64,000 nucleotides of DNA, taken from Alligator mississippiensis. Its lineage: Eukaryota > Chordata > Crocodylia > Alligatoridae. A program made the translations under genes and the position numbers. The DNA lies in NCBI RefSeq assembly GCF_030867095.1, contig NC_081832.1:37891756-37955755 (forward strand), written 5' to 3'. The notes under the pieces are model-generated. The model saw only the letters and a program-made list of their open reading frames with translations, was not told the DNA's origin and made no database searches. This document shows positions 46,640-57,771 of the stretch, in pieces (within the stretch, counting starts at the first letter, position 1; each line of letters opens with the position of its first letter).

Positions 46640-48176
46640 TGTCGCAGGGCACCTCGGTGCTCCTGCTCCTAGAGAGGAGAAACTGCCAGGGAGAGAGCCC
46701 TGGCAGGACAATAATGAGCACAGCTGCGGGTTGCCGGGGCAACTAAGGAGCGTCAGCTGGCCAGAAGGGGGCAGGGCCTGGCCCTTATAAAACCCAGGGC
46801 GGAAGCCAGGCTAGCAGTTCCCTGCCAGCAGCCACAAAGGCAGGAGTTCCTGGAGCTAGGAGGTGAGCACTGTAGGAACTGCTCTAGCTGAGTGAAGGAG
46901 GGCAGCTTGAAGAGGTTTGAGCACCATGGTTTAGCCAGGTGATGTTGAGTTAAGTTGTGGTCAAGAGGCTTGTGTTTGGTTGTGGTTGTTTATTACACCG
47001 GTGGTTTGGGTGAGGCTATAGGGGTTGGAGGAGGCCTCATAGGGGGCTCACAGTAAAGTGGGGACCCCAGTGCCAGTGAGGGTGCACTAGGCCCTGAGAG
47101 TTGCAGGGCAGAGTTGTGGGGTCAGTTAAGCTCAGAGAGGAGTAGCTGAACCCCAAGGGACCCACAGGGGTGTGGGGCCCTAGTGCCAGCAAGGGTGCAG
47201 TATTCTCAGAGGGAACCCCAGTGGTGTGGGAACCCTGGTGCTAGTGAGGGTGCAGTATCCTTAAAGGGGCCTCATGGTGGAGCGTGAGGACCCTGGTGCC
47301 CAAGGGGGGTGCAGCAAGTCCCAGAGGGGGGCCGTATTATTAGGAGCCCAAGAGTGGGTATAGCAAGCCCCAGAGGGGGCAGTATTGTTGAGGAGCCCTA
47401 GCATGGGCACAGCAAGTCCCAGAGAAGGGGGACTATTGCAAAGCCCAGGATGGGCGTAGCAAGCCCGGGTAGTAGGCTAGTGCTGCAACAGACCTCAGAC
47501 AGGGGCAGGGTGCTGCGGTGGACCCCGAGGAAAGGGGTTAGCAGTACAGAGCCCAGGAGAAGGGCAAAGTGCAGCGGTGGTCCCCGGCAAAAGGGGATAG
47601 CAGCACAGTGCGCCCGGAGGAGGGAGGTTAGCAGTGCGGTGGGCCTAAGAGACTGTAGGGCTTGATAAGAAGCCCCAGAGTGGATAAGGGTCCCTGAAAG
47701 GGACGACACTTTAGAGAAGGCCTAAAGTCGGCCTCGAGAGCCCCAGAGAGGGGCAGTATACTAGAGAGAGCCCGGAGTGGGCACAGAGAGAGCCCAGGAG
47801 GGGGCGCTTCCATAGAGCGTACGGAGTAGGACCGAGGGAGCGGGCCAGTTGATTTGCGACAGGACAACGTCCAGAACATCTGTGAGGCTTGGGGCGTGGT
47901 ATTAGGGGTTGGTAGGAGCCACACATGGCCCTAAGGCTAGGGTGCCTGGGGAGCACCCGTCATACAGGGAGACCCCCGGGGGGTCCAGGAGAACACAAGG
48001 ACGGGGGTTAGCCTGTCTGATTAGCCGTGCCCAAGGAGGTGTAAGGCAGCCTCCTGAACTTACTGAACATTAAAGATGTGGCAGGCGAGAATAAGAGAGT
48101 GCCCTTGGGCCGGACTTGACACAGTGAGAGGGACCTCAGGGAGATCACGGCCCTCCTGAGGGATGCCGCCGTGACA
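46640..48176 (+). mobile_element. TGT-family LTR element, copy 1 (complete, 1537 bp)
   Basis: Starts TGTCGCAGGGCACC and ends GCCGCCGTGACA, with TG..CA termini and short inverted ends TGTCGC/TGTCAC. Flanked by perfect 5-bp repeats ACCAC (46635-46639, 48177-48181). A TATA-like box (CCTTATAAAACCC) lies at about 46791. No gag or pol is encoded. The centre (about 47030-47830) is made of degenerate tandem units with GTGGGCACAGCAAGCCCCAG-like sequence. Two relatives lie at 57428 and 27076. It is best explained as a long solo LTR; a non-coding LTR retrotransposon derivative is the alternative. Confidence 0.85.
47030..47830. repeat. Degenerate tandem array inside LTR copy 1
   Basis: Repeating motifs are GCAAGCCCCAGAGGGGGCAG, GGGGTTAGCAGT(A/G)C, GAGCCCAGGA and GTGCAGTAT-type units at irregular spacing of about 40-70 bases. 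The same unit type makes up 60040-60540 in copy 2. Confidence 0.65.
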
Positions 48177-48300
48177 ACCACCTATCTGGGTAACCTGTTC
48201 CAGTGATTTACTACCCTCCTAGAGAGAAAATTCTTCCTAATATCTAACCTAAACTTCCTTGCTGCAACTTGAGACTGTTGCTCCTTGTTCTGTCAACAAG

Positions 48301-49705
48301 GACTGAACTAAGAAAATATTGCAGTCAAAGGGCAAGCAGCTGGCAGGACCGCAGGGATGGATGAAAAACCCCTGGCTTGGACCAGGCAATACATCTGGCT
48401 AGCTGGAAAGGGCAGGGCTTGCCCTCAGGTTAAAGAGGGAGCTTTAGTCCTGGCTAGGAATGATGAAGAGCTCCCAAGAAGGCCATGGCAGTACCTGGAG
48501 GCACAACAAAGACCCTAAAGGCCCTGTTGTGGAGGATTAGAGATCCCTTTTTTTTCTTTTTTCCTTTGAGATGAAAAATTAAGTTTTGGTTGTAAGCACC
48601 CAGTGGCTGGTATTTTCACTGGGCTAGTTAAAACTGGATGACTGGGAGCAGTTGAGGGGAGGTTTGGAGGCTGCATTGCAGGTGCCTTAGAGCCCCCTAT
48701 GAGTTTTAAGCCACTTTGGGCCTGAAAGCATGGTGATGGTCAAGAGAGGTGATGGCTGAGAGAGCCCAGCCACAATAAGGAGGCCTAGGGCTGAATGTAG
48801 CAGTCAGAGTAAGTAGGCCAAAACCAAGAGGGTTGAGATCTAGGCAAGTAGAAAGGGTGGTGCTAGGTAGCTTGAAGGAAAAATATCACTCCAAAGGCTT
48901 GGCATGCCATGACTTGTTGGAATAACTATTTCTACAGGAGGCAAGTGAGACAGCCTGCCCCCACTCCAGCTCTTCTGTACCACAGTCATGGCAATCTGGG
49001 CACTGCTACCACCCATCAGAGCTAGTCCTGTCACAGAGGCCCAACTGGAGCATGGCGGTGTGCTGCCAGGCACAACCATGGCTGGTTGGGGCACAACTGA
49101 ATTGGGCACATGACTGGACCAGGGCCAAATGGTGAAGGCCCAGTCATATAAGAAGGCCCAACACACCAATCAAGTCTCCAGCACTTGGAGGGTGACTTGT
49201 GCCTATTAGGAGGAGCTGTTGTGGTTTCTGCTGAGGGAATGCTTCATTAGAGCTTTGTTACATTGCTAACTCAACTGCAAGGCCACCTTGGACTCAGAAG
49301 TCTCTGACCAGGGGGAGCAGAAGGACCCTCCAATTCCTGCTCCCACCTGGCTGAAACAGATGCCCCTAGCCACTATTACTTGGCAAATGAATAATACAGG
49401 CTGCAGAGCCAAAAGCTGCAAATCCTGGGCAGCAGAGATATAAGCATATAAACCAGTCGAGAGAAACCTTTGCCACTTTGAGAGGTAGAGGTCAGATGAT
49501 TGGAAGTAACAATGCCAGGGGCTACGTAAGGTAGAGTGGGAGTATTCTGGTTCAGACCATGCTGAGAAGGAACTCTCTAGACAGGATTGTAGTGAGACAA
49601 ACATTGAGTAAGCCCTGAAGGGCTGGAGCCTACAATAACCCACAATAGATGGCAAGGGAAAACCTGGAGGAAGGCACCCTAATGGACTGGATTGTTTCCT
49701 TAGGG
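48301..49705. other. Intergenic, possible LTR relic
   Basis: TATA-like sequence (GTCATATAAGAAGG) near 49142 and long AG-rich tracts suggest retroelement sequence, but no ends were found. No gene is supported. Confidence 0.3.
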
Positions 49706-49891
49706 CAGGGGTGGGCAAAATGCGGCTCACAGACCAGATGTGGCCTGCCAGGCGATTCTATCTGGCCTGCGGGGCCCCTGAAAATTTTAGAAAATTAATA
49801 TTTATCTGCCCCTGGCTACCTGTCATGCGGCCCTTGATGGCTTGCCAAAACTCAGTAAGCAGCCCGTCACCTGAAATAATTGCCTGCCCCG
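49706..49891. mobile_element. hAT-type MITE, old
   Basis: Begins CAGGGGTGGGCAAAATGCGG and ends ATAATTGCCTGCCCC(G), inverted ends of the CAGGGGTGGGCAA class. The flanks CCTTAGGG and ACTTAGCG match at six of eight bases. Non-coding. Confidence 0.7.
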
Positions 49892-52399
49892 ACTTAGCGT
49901 TTGTTTGTATTTTTCTCTGCTTGATTGAGGCAAAGTATATTCTGGGACTTAGCAGCAAGGAATGGGACAGCTCACTGAAGAGAATGAAGGCTATTGAAGG
50001 CACTTGGGAAGAGTGCAGTATTTGTTTTGGTTATGGGTTGGTGTGGACTAAGGGCACTAAGCCCTGCAAAGTCTGCTTGAGGGCTGCATCCCCAGTGAGG
50101 GCTAACTGCGCTGATAAGTTTTGGAGGGACTGCTCAGGGGCAGAACTCCTGGGGAGACAGGATCAAAGGCCCTAGGACTGGACTTGAGGCTTATCAAGGC
50201 CTGAGGACCTGAGTGATGGCAGGCATGAGCTAGAGAAACTGATGAGTTGGAACAGCTGACTAAATTAGTGGACCTGAGAGACCAGCCAGGCAGTGGCTTG
50301 TGGAAGTTTACGAAGCAATAATTTCAGCTGAGCCAAACCAAAAACATCAAAGTGATGAGTACTGAAGAGAGGCATCTGCATGTCACTGGGGAAACTGGGG
50401 GCTGACTCCCAAAACCTAAAAAGATCAGATGAAAGGTGTGGCTGGCAAGATCAGGGAGGCAACCAAGACACTGGAGTAGTAAGTGGGTCAGGACTGACTG
50501 TCATGGCCTACCTGGAAGTGTCAGACCAAGTGATGGAACATCAAACCTGCTACACTGAGAACCGGCCACACTGAGGAGGTACAGGATTACTTCAGGGAGT
50601 CCCTCCTTCTGTTCAGGAGCATTGATCTGAAGGCTTACCAGCCATCTAGTGATGACAGCTCCAATACCACTGACATTGACCATCCTGGTAGAACATCCCC
50701 TTGACCTCATACTAGACTGGACCATCAATATTACACCAGGCTGTTCCCACCAGCTGACTCCCATCCAAATTCCTGCTGATCACTCCCCTTCCACTCCTGC
50801 TTACTGTCCTCCAACTGCAATTCTTAAGTGTCCCCCAACAGCCACTTGTGACAAGCCAGCCCTCTTCCTACCAGCAATCAAGAAGATGCAGACAGGATAG
50901 CCAGCAATCAGAGATGCAGACATCATCATGCCCGTGAGCTAAGGGGCTCTGCATTGTTAATTAAAGGGGAGATGAGCAACCAGGACACAGCTCCTTGGAG
51001 AGAGATGTTTTGAGGGTGCACAAAAATTGGGCAGGGGATATGCCTGCTTGGAATCACTCCTGGGTAGGATTCACATTGCAAAGCAGTAGTGGGGAGAGCA
51101 GGGTGCCAGACTACCGTTGTGGAGGCAGGGTAGCTCTCTGACCACAGAGGATCATATCCTCAGAGTTTGTGAGAGCAGCTTCTAATAAACTTTTTAGTCC
51201 CCTGTGCTTGGGTCTTGACATGTCTGCATGGCTGAAACTGGGGCAAACTGACACTTCCCACATGACCATTAAATTACAGAGCTGTGTTGAAAGAGGGAGA
51301 AATTAAACCAGGTTGGGACATTAATAATCAGAATATTTCTTGAAAGCTTTGCTGCCTATTCCAGTGTAGTGCTTGTGGATTTAAGTGACATTTGTCAAGT
51401 ACTTCACTAATGGGCAGCTTGGCATTGCATTGTTGTGCTACTTTAAGAGATTAACACTGATCATTCCTGATCAGTGCCTCCACCATTCAGATCAGTGCCT
51501 AGGGCCATCACCCCTGTGGCTGTAGTGAAACAGGCTCCACCTGTAACAAGTTCAGATCAATGCCCTGAGCCCAACTGTCTAAACAGGGCAATCAGGGCAA
51601 CCAGTCACTTGAGGCCACAGGAGACAGGCCTCATTTACTACAGTCTTTAAATGGTGACTCCAGACAGCAGTAGAATGTCTGGGCAAAGACTCTGATGCTT
51701 GCTTCTGACCCTTCTGCAGTTTCTTGACTTGCTTACCTGAAATTCTGGCCTTGCCTTTGCTTCCTGGTTTACCTGGAACTGCAGCCTCAACTCCTGGCTT
51801 ACTGTCACCCCAGCCTTGACTCCTGACTCCCTGTGAACCTAATTTGTGGACTTTGCTCAATGATTGGATGACATTCCACAAACACCTATGCTCTAGTCCC
51901 TAACAGCATGCTCAGACCACCTTTTCATCCCCTTCACAGGAAGGGACTCAGGTGGTAGAGATATGGACTCCACTGCACCCTCACAACCTCCAACCCCACC
52001 AGAAACTTTGGGGCCTGAGGAGCAAGTCACTTACAGTGAACAGACAGTTCAGTGGCTTCATGCCCTGGTTGGCCAGATGCAGAAGTTAAAAACAGGGCTT
52101 GAGCCACCTGTAGGAAGTATGGGCCCAGGTTGACACATTTCAAGTGGTGAATGGGGTACTATAGGATACAGGTGCCAAGTAGGTGGGGGCTCGAAGAGGT
52201 TAAGGTGACTATTTATTCCTAATTGGGCGGGACAGTTCCAAAATGGGAAGTCAAGTCCTGGTCCCAAGTTGCATGATTCCAGAACAACATTTGTCCTGGA
52301 TTCCCAGTAGCATACAGAGATCCAGGTTTTTCTTTCACCACAGAAAACTATGGGAAATGGCAGGTTTCCCCTTGCAGGCTGGCAGAGTTTCAGCCTGCA
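49892..52399. other. Intergenic, retroelement-like tracts
   Basis: A poly(A)-signal-like AATAAA at about 51184 lies in LTR-like context. At 51964-52110 a short open frame begins MDSTAPSQPPTPPETLGPEE and has Gln/Leu-rich sequence reminiscent of a Ty3/gypsy gag N-terminus, ending at a stop within 50 residues. CTGACTCC/CTTGACTCC tracts before it (51700-51850) could be its LTR. I cannot define boundaries. No cellular gene is supported. Confidence 0.3.
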
Positions 52400-53085
52400 A
52401 GGGGTGACCAAGAGCAGGACACAGGGGACACGTCATGAATGTCTACATGCGCATACATGCATGTGCCCAGGAATAGAGCCCCAGGCAGTGGTGGAGAGCA
52501 GCTCCCCTAGCTACCTGCAGATAAATCTAGGGGGGAGGGGGCAGGGCAGATCAAGGCCTGCACAGTGGGGGAGGGGCTGGGCCTGAGGGTGCTGCCCAGC
52601 CAGGGCAGTGCATGGGGCCCAGGGGCAGGGTGGGAAGCAGGACAGAGCCATGGGTGGTTTGTCTGGGAGGGGAGCGGGGGAGGCAGGTCCCCACTGCTGT
52701 GTGCACTCCCGGGGTGGCACATGCCCCCCAGATTTGTGTGTGGGGTGGATGTAGGCTGCCTCCTGAGGCCTCAGGGCTCCCTGCACTGCTGTCTTACACA
52801 GGCCACATTGTCATAGTGAGGCACCCCCTGCCTGCCTAGCAGCAGCAGGGGCAGTGGCACAGAGTTCTGTCCCCTGCTGCTCCCGCTGCAGGCAGGGAGC
52901 ACCTCGCCATGATGGTGCAGCCAGCACAGGGCTCCCAGGGGGAGGGCAGCAGAGTGTGGAGCCCTGAGCCCACAGTTGGCAGCCCACATCCACCCCCACC
53001 CCACAATAGACTCTGGTGGGCTCTGCTCTAGCCATGCCACTGGTGGGGAGGGGGAGGGGGGGCATCATCTTAGTCCCTCCCCTCC
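52400..53085. repeat. GC-rich element related to the intronic hAT
   Basis: CCCCACTGCTGTGTGCACTC, CCCCCAGATTTGTGTGTGGG and AGTGAGGCACCCCCTGCCTG match the order and orientation of blocks at 6588-6810 in the hAT element of the GDF5 intron. Terminal repeats and target-site duplication were not found, so boundaries are rough. Confidence 0.5.
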
Positions 53086-53242
53086 CCCCAGAAAAAATTA
53101 AAGTCAGTGCCTATGCTACAGGGCTAGATAGTTACCCTCCATCAGGAGAACACTATCTGGTTACAACAGGACTCATCACCAGTGACAGGTGCCCTTGCTG
53201 TAGTTCTTCCCCCTACAAACCTTTGAGTCCAAGGTTCTGCTC

Positions 53243-53825
53243 CTAAAATGCTTTAGTGGGAACCCAAAGAAGTTCTGGAGGCTTCTGAATCAGTGCCACC
53301 TGCTGATCATGCTTTGCTCCCATGCCTACTTCACAGAGCAGGCCAAGGTAGGTTTGGTCATCATCAGACTGGTTGTGGGGAGCATCCTGACCTGGGAGTC
53401 CCCACTTCTTGATGTCTCCAGTCCCCTCCTGAGTGATCTGGAAAAATTCCTGTACATTACAAATTCCTGCAGCAGAGGTGGGGAGCAGTGACTGCCTGCA
53501 GGTGACACTGTTGGCAGCACCTTTTCTCAAGGGGTGCACTGCCACACTCGGGGGGTGCATGTGCACCTGCGTGCACCCCCTATGCGTAGCCCCTGGAAAT
53601 AGCCATACAGTCCCTGTGGCAGGTCAGGAGGCCCACAAGCCCGTACACTGTGGACTTTGTTGTTGGCTGTGGCACCAAGTGGCATCAGGGGCCTGGTTGT
53701 TCCATTTCTGCTAAGGGGAGAGAGAGGAACTGAAAGATGAGTTCTCCTGCGTAGATAACCTGTTCCAGTGCATTCATCTCTGCAGCCTGGGCCTTCATGG
53801 TTTCTGCTACCTTGCAAATCTCATA
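53243..53825 (-). other. Unassigned minus-strand frames, split by a repeat end
   Basis: On the minus strand a continuous reading from 53825 (MKAQAAEMNALEQVIYAGEL in the flanking frame) to 53600 has protein-like composition and may be an accessory ORF of a DNA transposon. It stops at the CCCCTGG repeat end at 53598. The frame at 53243-53520 may be its continuation. No family was recognised. Confidence 0.25.
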
Positions 53826-53826
53826 G

Positions 53827-56365
53827 ATTCATAGATGTAGGGTCAGAAAGGGACCTAAGTAGATCTTTAAGTCCGACCCCCTGCCCTGGACAGGAGAGAA
53901 TACTGGGCTCATATGACCCCAGCTAGGTAATTATCAAGCCTCCTCTTAAAGACCCCCAGGGTAGGAGCCAGCACCACTTCCCTTGGAAGTTGGTTCCAGA
54001 TCCTAGCCACCCTGACTGTGTAGTAGTGCCTTCTAATGTCCAGCCTGAACCAACTCTCAAACAACTTATGGCTGTTATTCCTTGTTACTCTAGGAGGTGC
54101 TTGGGGGAACAGGGTCTCTCCCATTCCCAGCTGGTCCCCCCTGGTAAGTTTATAGATGGCCACCAGGTCCCCTCTCAGCCTTCTCTTGTGAAGGCTGAAC
54201 AGGTTCAGGTCCCGTAGCCTCTCCTCGTAGGGTCTGCCCTGCTGTCCCCGGATCATGCGAGTGACCTTCCTCTGGACCCTCTTGATTCTGGCCACATCCC
54301 TCCTAAAGTGCGGCGCCCAGAACTGGATGCAATACTCCAACTGTGGCCTGACCAGTGTCGCATAGAGTAGAAGGATCACCTCCTTGGCCCTGCTCATGAT
54401 GTATCTGTGGATGCATGACAATGTGCAGGTAGCCTTACTGACTGCATCCTCACATTGGCGGCCCATGTTCATTTTGGAATTGATAATGACTCCAAGATCT
54501 CTTTCTGCCACTGTGCTTTCGAGAAGGGAGTTCCCCAGCCTATAGGTATGCTTCTGGTTCTTCCTGCCCAAGTGCAGTACCCTGCACTTGTCAGTATTGA
54601 ATCCCATCCTATTCTCATTTGCCCACCCCTGTAACCTGTCCAGGTCCAGCTGTATCCTATCCCTCCCTTCTAGCATGCCCACCTTATACCAAATCTTGGT
54701 GTTGTCAGCGAATTTGAACAGGGTGCTTTTCACCCCCTCATCCAAGTTGCTCATAAAGAAATTGAACAGTGTGGGCCCGAGGATCGAGCCCTGGGGGACT
54801 CCACTGCCCACATCCCTCCAGGTCGAATATGATCCGTCCACCACCAGTCTCTGGGTGCGGCCCTTCAACCAATTTGCAATCCATCTGACTGTGTAGGCAT
54901 CAATGCCACACTTGCCTAGCTTTTTAATGAGAATGAGGTGGGAGACAGTGTCAAAGGCCTTCCTGACGTCCAGAAAGACTACATCCACCATGACACCTGT
55001 GTCCAATGATTTTGTGACCTGATCACAGCAGGCAATCAGGTTGGTTTGACAGGACCTGCCTCTAATGAACCCATGCTGGTTGCCCCTGAGCATCATCCCC
55101 CTTGCTGGTCCTTCACAGATGTGCTCCTGGATAATCTTCTCAAAGAGCTTCCCCAGGACTGAAGTAAGACTAATGGGCCTATAGTTGCCCAGGTCCTCCC
55201 TCCTCCCTATTTTGAAACTGGGGACCACATTGGCCTTCTTCCAGTCATCTGGCTCCTGGCCAGAGCACCACAAGTGCTTGTAAAGCTATGCCAGGGGCCT
55301 CTTGATAACCCCTGCCAATTCCCTCAGAACCCTGGGGTGGACACCATCTGGACCTGCTGACTTGAACATGTCCAGCCCCTCCAAAAGTTCCCTAACTCGG
55401 TCCTCCCTGACCCTAGGCCTGGCAGAGTCTCTCCTGAGTCCATCCTGAATCTCAGCGGGGGAGTCCCAGTCCCTGCACAAAAAAATGGAGACAAATAAAT
55501 TGTTAAAAAGGTCTGCCTTTTCCTCTGGTGCAACCACCAGATTGCCTAATGTATCCTGCAGGGGCCCCATGTTACCTGGTGCCTTCTTCATACTCCCTAT
55601 GTATTTAAAAAAGGACTTTTTGTTGACCTTGATCCTTGATGCTAGCCCTAGTTCCGTATCTGCCTTAGCTTTCCTAACATCCCCCCCTACAGACTCGAGC
55701 GATGGAGGTGTACTCCTCTTTGGTGATAGCCGCTCCCTTCCCTGGGTGTATGCCTCCTTTTTGGCTTTCAGGCATTCCTGAATGCCTTTGGTAAGACAGA
55801 GGGGCTTTTGAGCCCTCTTTCCCCCTTTGATTCTCATGGGGATTGTCACCCCTTGGGCTCGGAGGATTGTCTCCTTAAGGAATGACCACTCGTCTTGGAC
55901 ACCCAGTTCCCCTACTCTCCAGGATCACAGTGCCTCTCCTACCAATCTCCTCAATTCATTGAAGCTGGCCCTCTTGAAGTCAAGGGTTACTGCCTTGCTG
56001 CAGGCCCTTGACACCCTGGGCTGGGTGGTGAATTTGAGTAGGCGATGATCACTGTTGCCCAGGTGGTCAAGCACCTGGAGTCCCCTCACTGGGTCATCGC
56101 TTGTGGCCAGGACCAGGTCCATAAGGGCATCCCCCCTGGTGGGACTGTGAACCTCCTGGGTTAAGTGGAGGTCCTGTATCTCAGCAAGGAACCTTCATGA
56201 CCGGTCCGACCTGGCTGACTGCTCCTCCTAGCAGGTGTCTGGGTAATTTAGATCACCCATGATGACTACATCCCTTGCCTTAAGTGCCTCCACAAGCTGA
56301 CCTGAGAATTCACAGTCCAGCTCTTCCCCTTGGTTGGGTGGTCTGTAGATGATCTCATTAGTCTC
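53827..56365 (-). mobile_element. Long CR1 LINE copy, ORF2 partly intact
   Basis: The tail ATAGATTCATAGATG at 53825-53839 is the inverted 3' end. On the minus strand ORF2 runs from the end of the endonuclease domain (56360-56050: a block around NEIIYRPPNQGEEL, then VLDHLGNSDHRLL) through FKSAGPDGVHPRVL (187-residue frame, 55849-55286) into a 454-residue frame (55273-53909). This frame holds the RT motifs FLDVRKAFDTVSH and GVPQGSILGPTLF and ends YLAGVI. The RT active site reads FADN instead of FADD, so a catalytic Asp is lost. 5'-truncated and inactive. Confidence 0.93.
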
Positions 56366-57422
56366 TTATACAGAGAAGTCTTGTTCATGCAATAGTCTCT
56401 CTTATAAAACATTGTCTGCAATGCCACAAATAATCATATAATTGATCAGAGATTCTGTTAAGTTTCTAAAAGCACAGTCCTAATTAAGTCTTCTGTTCAG
56501 TAACATAGTGATCTGTGTTCTTCTGCTATTTGTAGGCACATAAAAAAAATCTGTCTTTTAAGGATCCATTCCTTTTTGGCATGAAATATTCCTCAGATTG
56601 AGTCAGTATTTCACTTAACTGTACTTTGACTTTCTGTGACCTGGGCTTCCTTCCCTACACTATGCAAGAAGATTGAGTTAACCTTATCATTTTTTTTCTC
56701 TTCTGTCCCTATAGATACTAGGTATCACTATAACCTTTGTCTGAATTTCCTCCAGTTCTCAGCTATATTGCCCAACAAATGAAAGGTAGATGAAAGCTGT
56801 ACCATGTCCATGACTAAGTCTTTCCTTCTTATTTAAACTATGGCTATGTGGGAAGAACACCTACAGAAGTCTCAGCCTTCTACATGGTTGTGTTGCTCCA
56901 TATGCTCTCAGTTCCCAATGTCTACAGTTTGAATCTCAAATTCTCCCAAGTTCTCTCTTATTCATCATTTTGACATCATTGAGTGATCATAAGGCTCAGT
57001 AAAGACAGGTATATATCATAAAGAAGAACTAAGAACAAACTTTTAATTGTGGAGCAACATACAGCCCTTTTCTATGTCTTTGTCTATAGCTTCCCTGTAA
57101 CTGAGGGACCATTTCCTCATTCCCTACTTTCTCAGCTTTCTATATTATGGAGCATCTCTAAATTATATCTTTTATTACTATAGGTGCTTTCATTAGGATA
57201 ATGCTAATATTCCTTTCTAAGTTGCAACTGACTGAGACAGGACCACTTGCTCCCATATAGACCTTGCTCCTGCCCCAACTAAGTCAATTGTGTATAATAT
57301 ATATTTCAGTTGTATCTGTAGGGACAGGATCAGGCCCATAATCAGCATAGTTAATAAGTGGGAATAAAGAGCTTAAACATGTAAGCAGTTGGTATCTTCA
57401 ATGGCCCTGGTATCTTCAGATG
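56366..57422. other. Intergenic, AT-rich, nothing recognised
   Basis: Unique-looking AT-rich DNA between a CR1 and an LTR element. No coding exon was found. Confidence 0.4.
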
Positions 57423-57771
57423 CTGAGTGTCACAGAGCACTGAGGTGCCCTGCTACTGAAGAGGGGAAACTGCTAGGGAGGGAGCCCTAGCAGTGACTAA
57501 GGAGCCCCACTGTGGGTTGCCGGGACAACCAGGGAAGGTCATCTGACCAGAAGGAGCAGGGCCTGGCCCTTATAAACCCTAGGGGCTGGGGCCAGAGTCA
57601 GTTCCCTGCCAGCTGCCAAAGAGGAAGGAGCTCTCTGCCCTGGGAGAGAGGGGAAACCTGATGCAGGGGCTGCATCTGAGAGTTAAAGGGTCACTGGTAG
57701 AACCAAATGTTGTTTGGGCCAGTTGGCTTCTGTTTTTGTTGTAGCCGAAGGGCTTGTGTTTTGTTGTTGTT

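Larger units (their letters stand above)
46492..48300 (-). mobile_element. CR1-type LINE 3' end, split by an LTR element
   Basis: The left piece (46492-46639) begins with the inverted tail AATCATAGAAAATTAGGGCT and GGAAGGGACCTCAGGTCATC. The right piece (48182-48300) continues with CTGTTCCAGTGATTTACTAC and AAATTCTTCCTAATATCTAA, exactly the next part of the same family. The insertion at 46640-48176 is therefore younger. Confidence 0.85.

Noticed and set aside
51964..52110. Gypsy gag gene
   Set aside because: Only a short proline-rich start is open and no capsid or zinc-knuckle motif follows, so it is not called as a gene.
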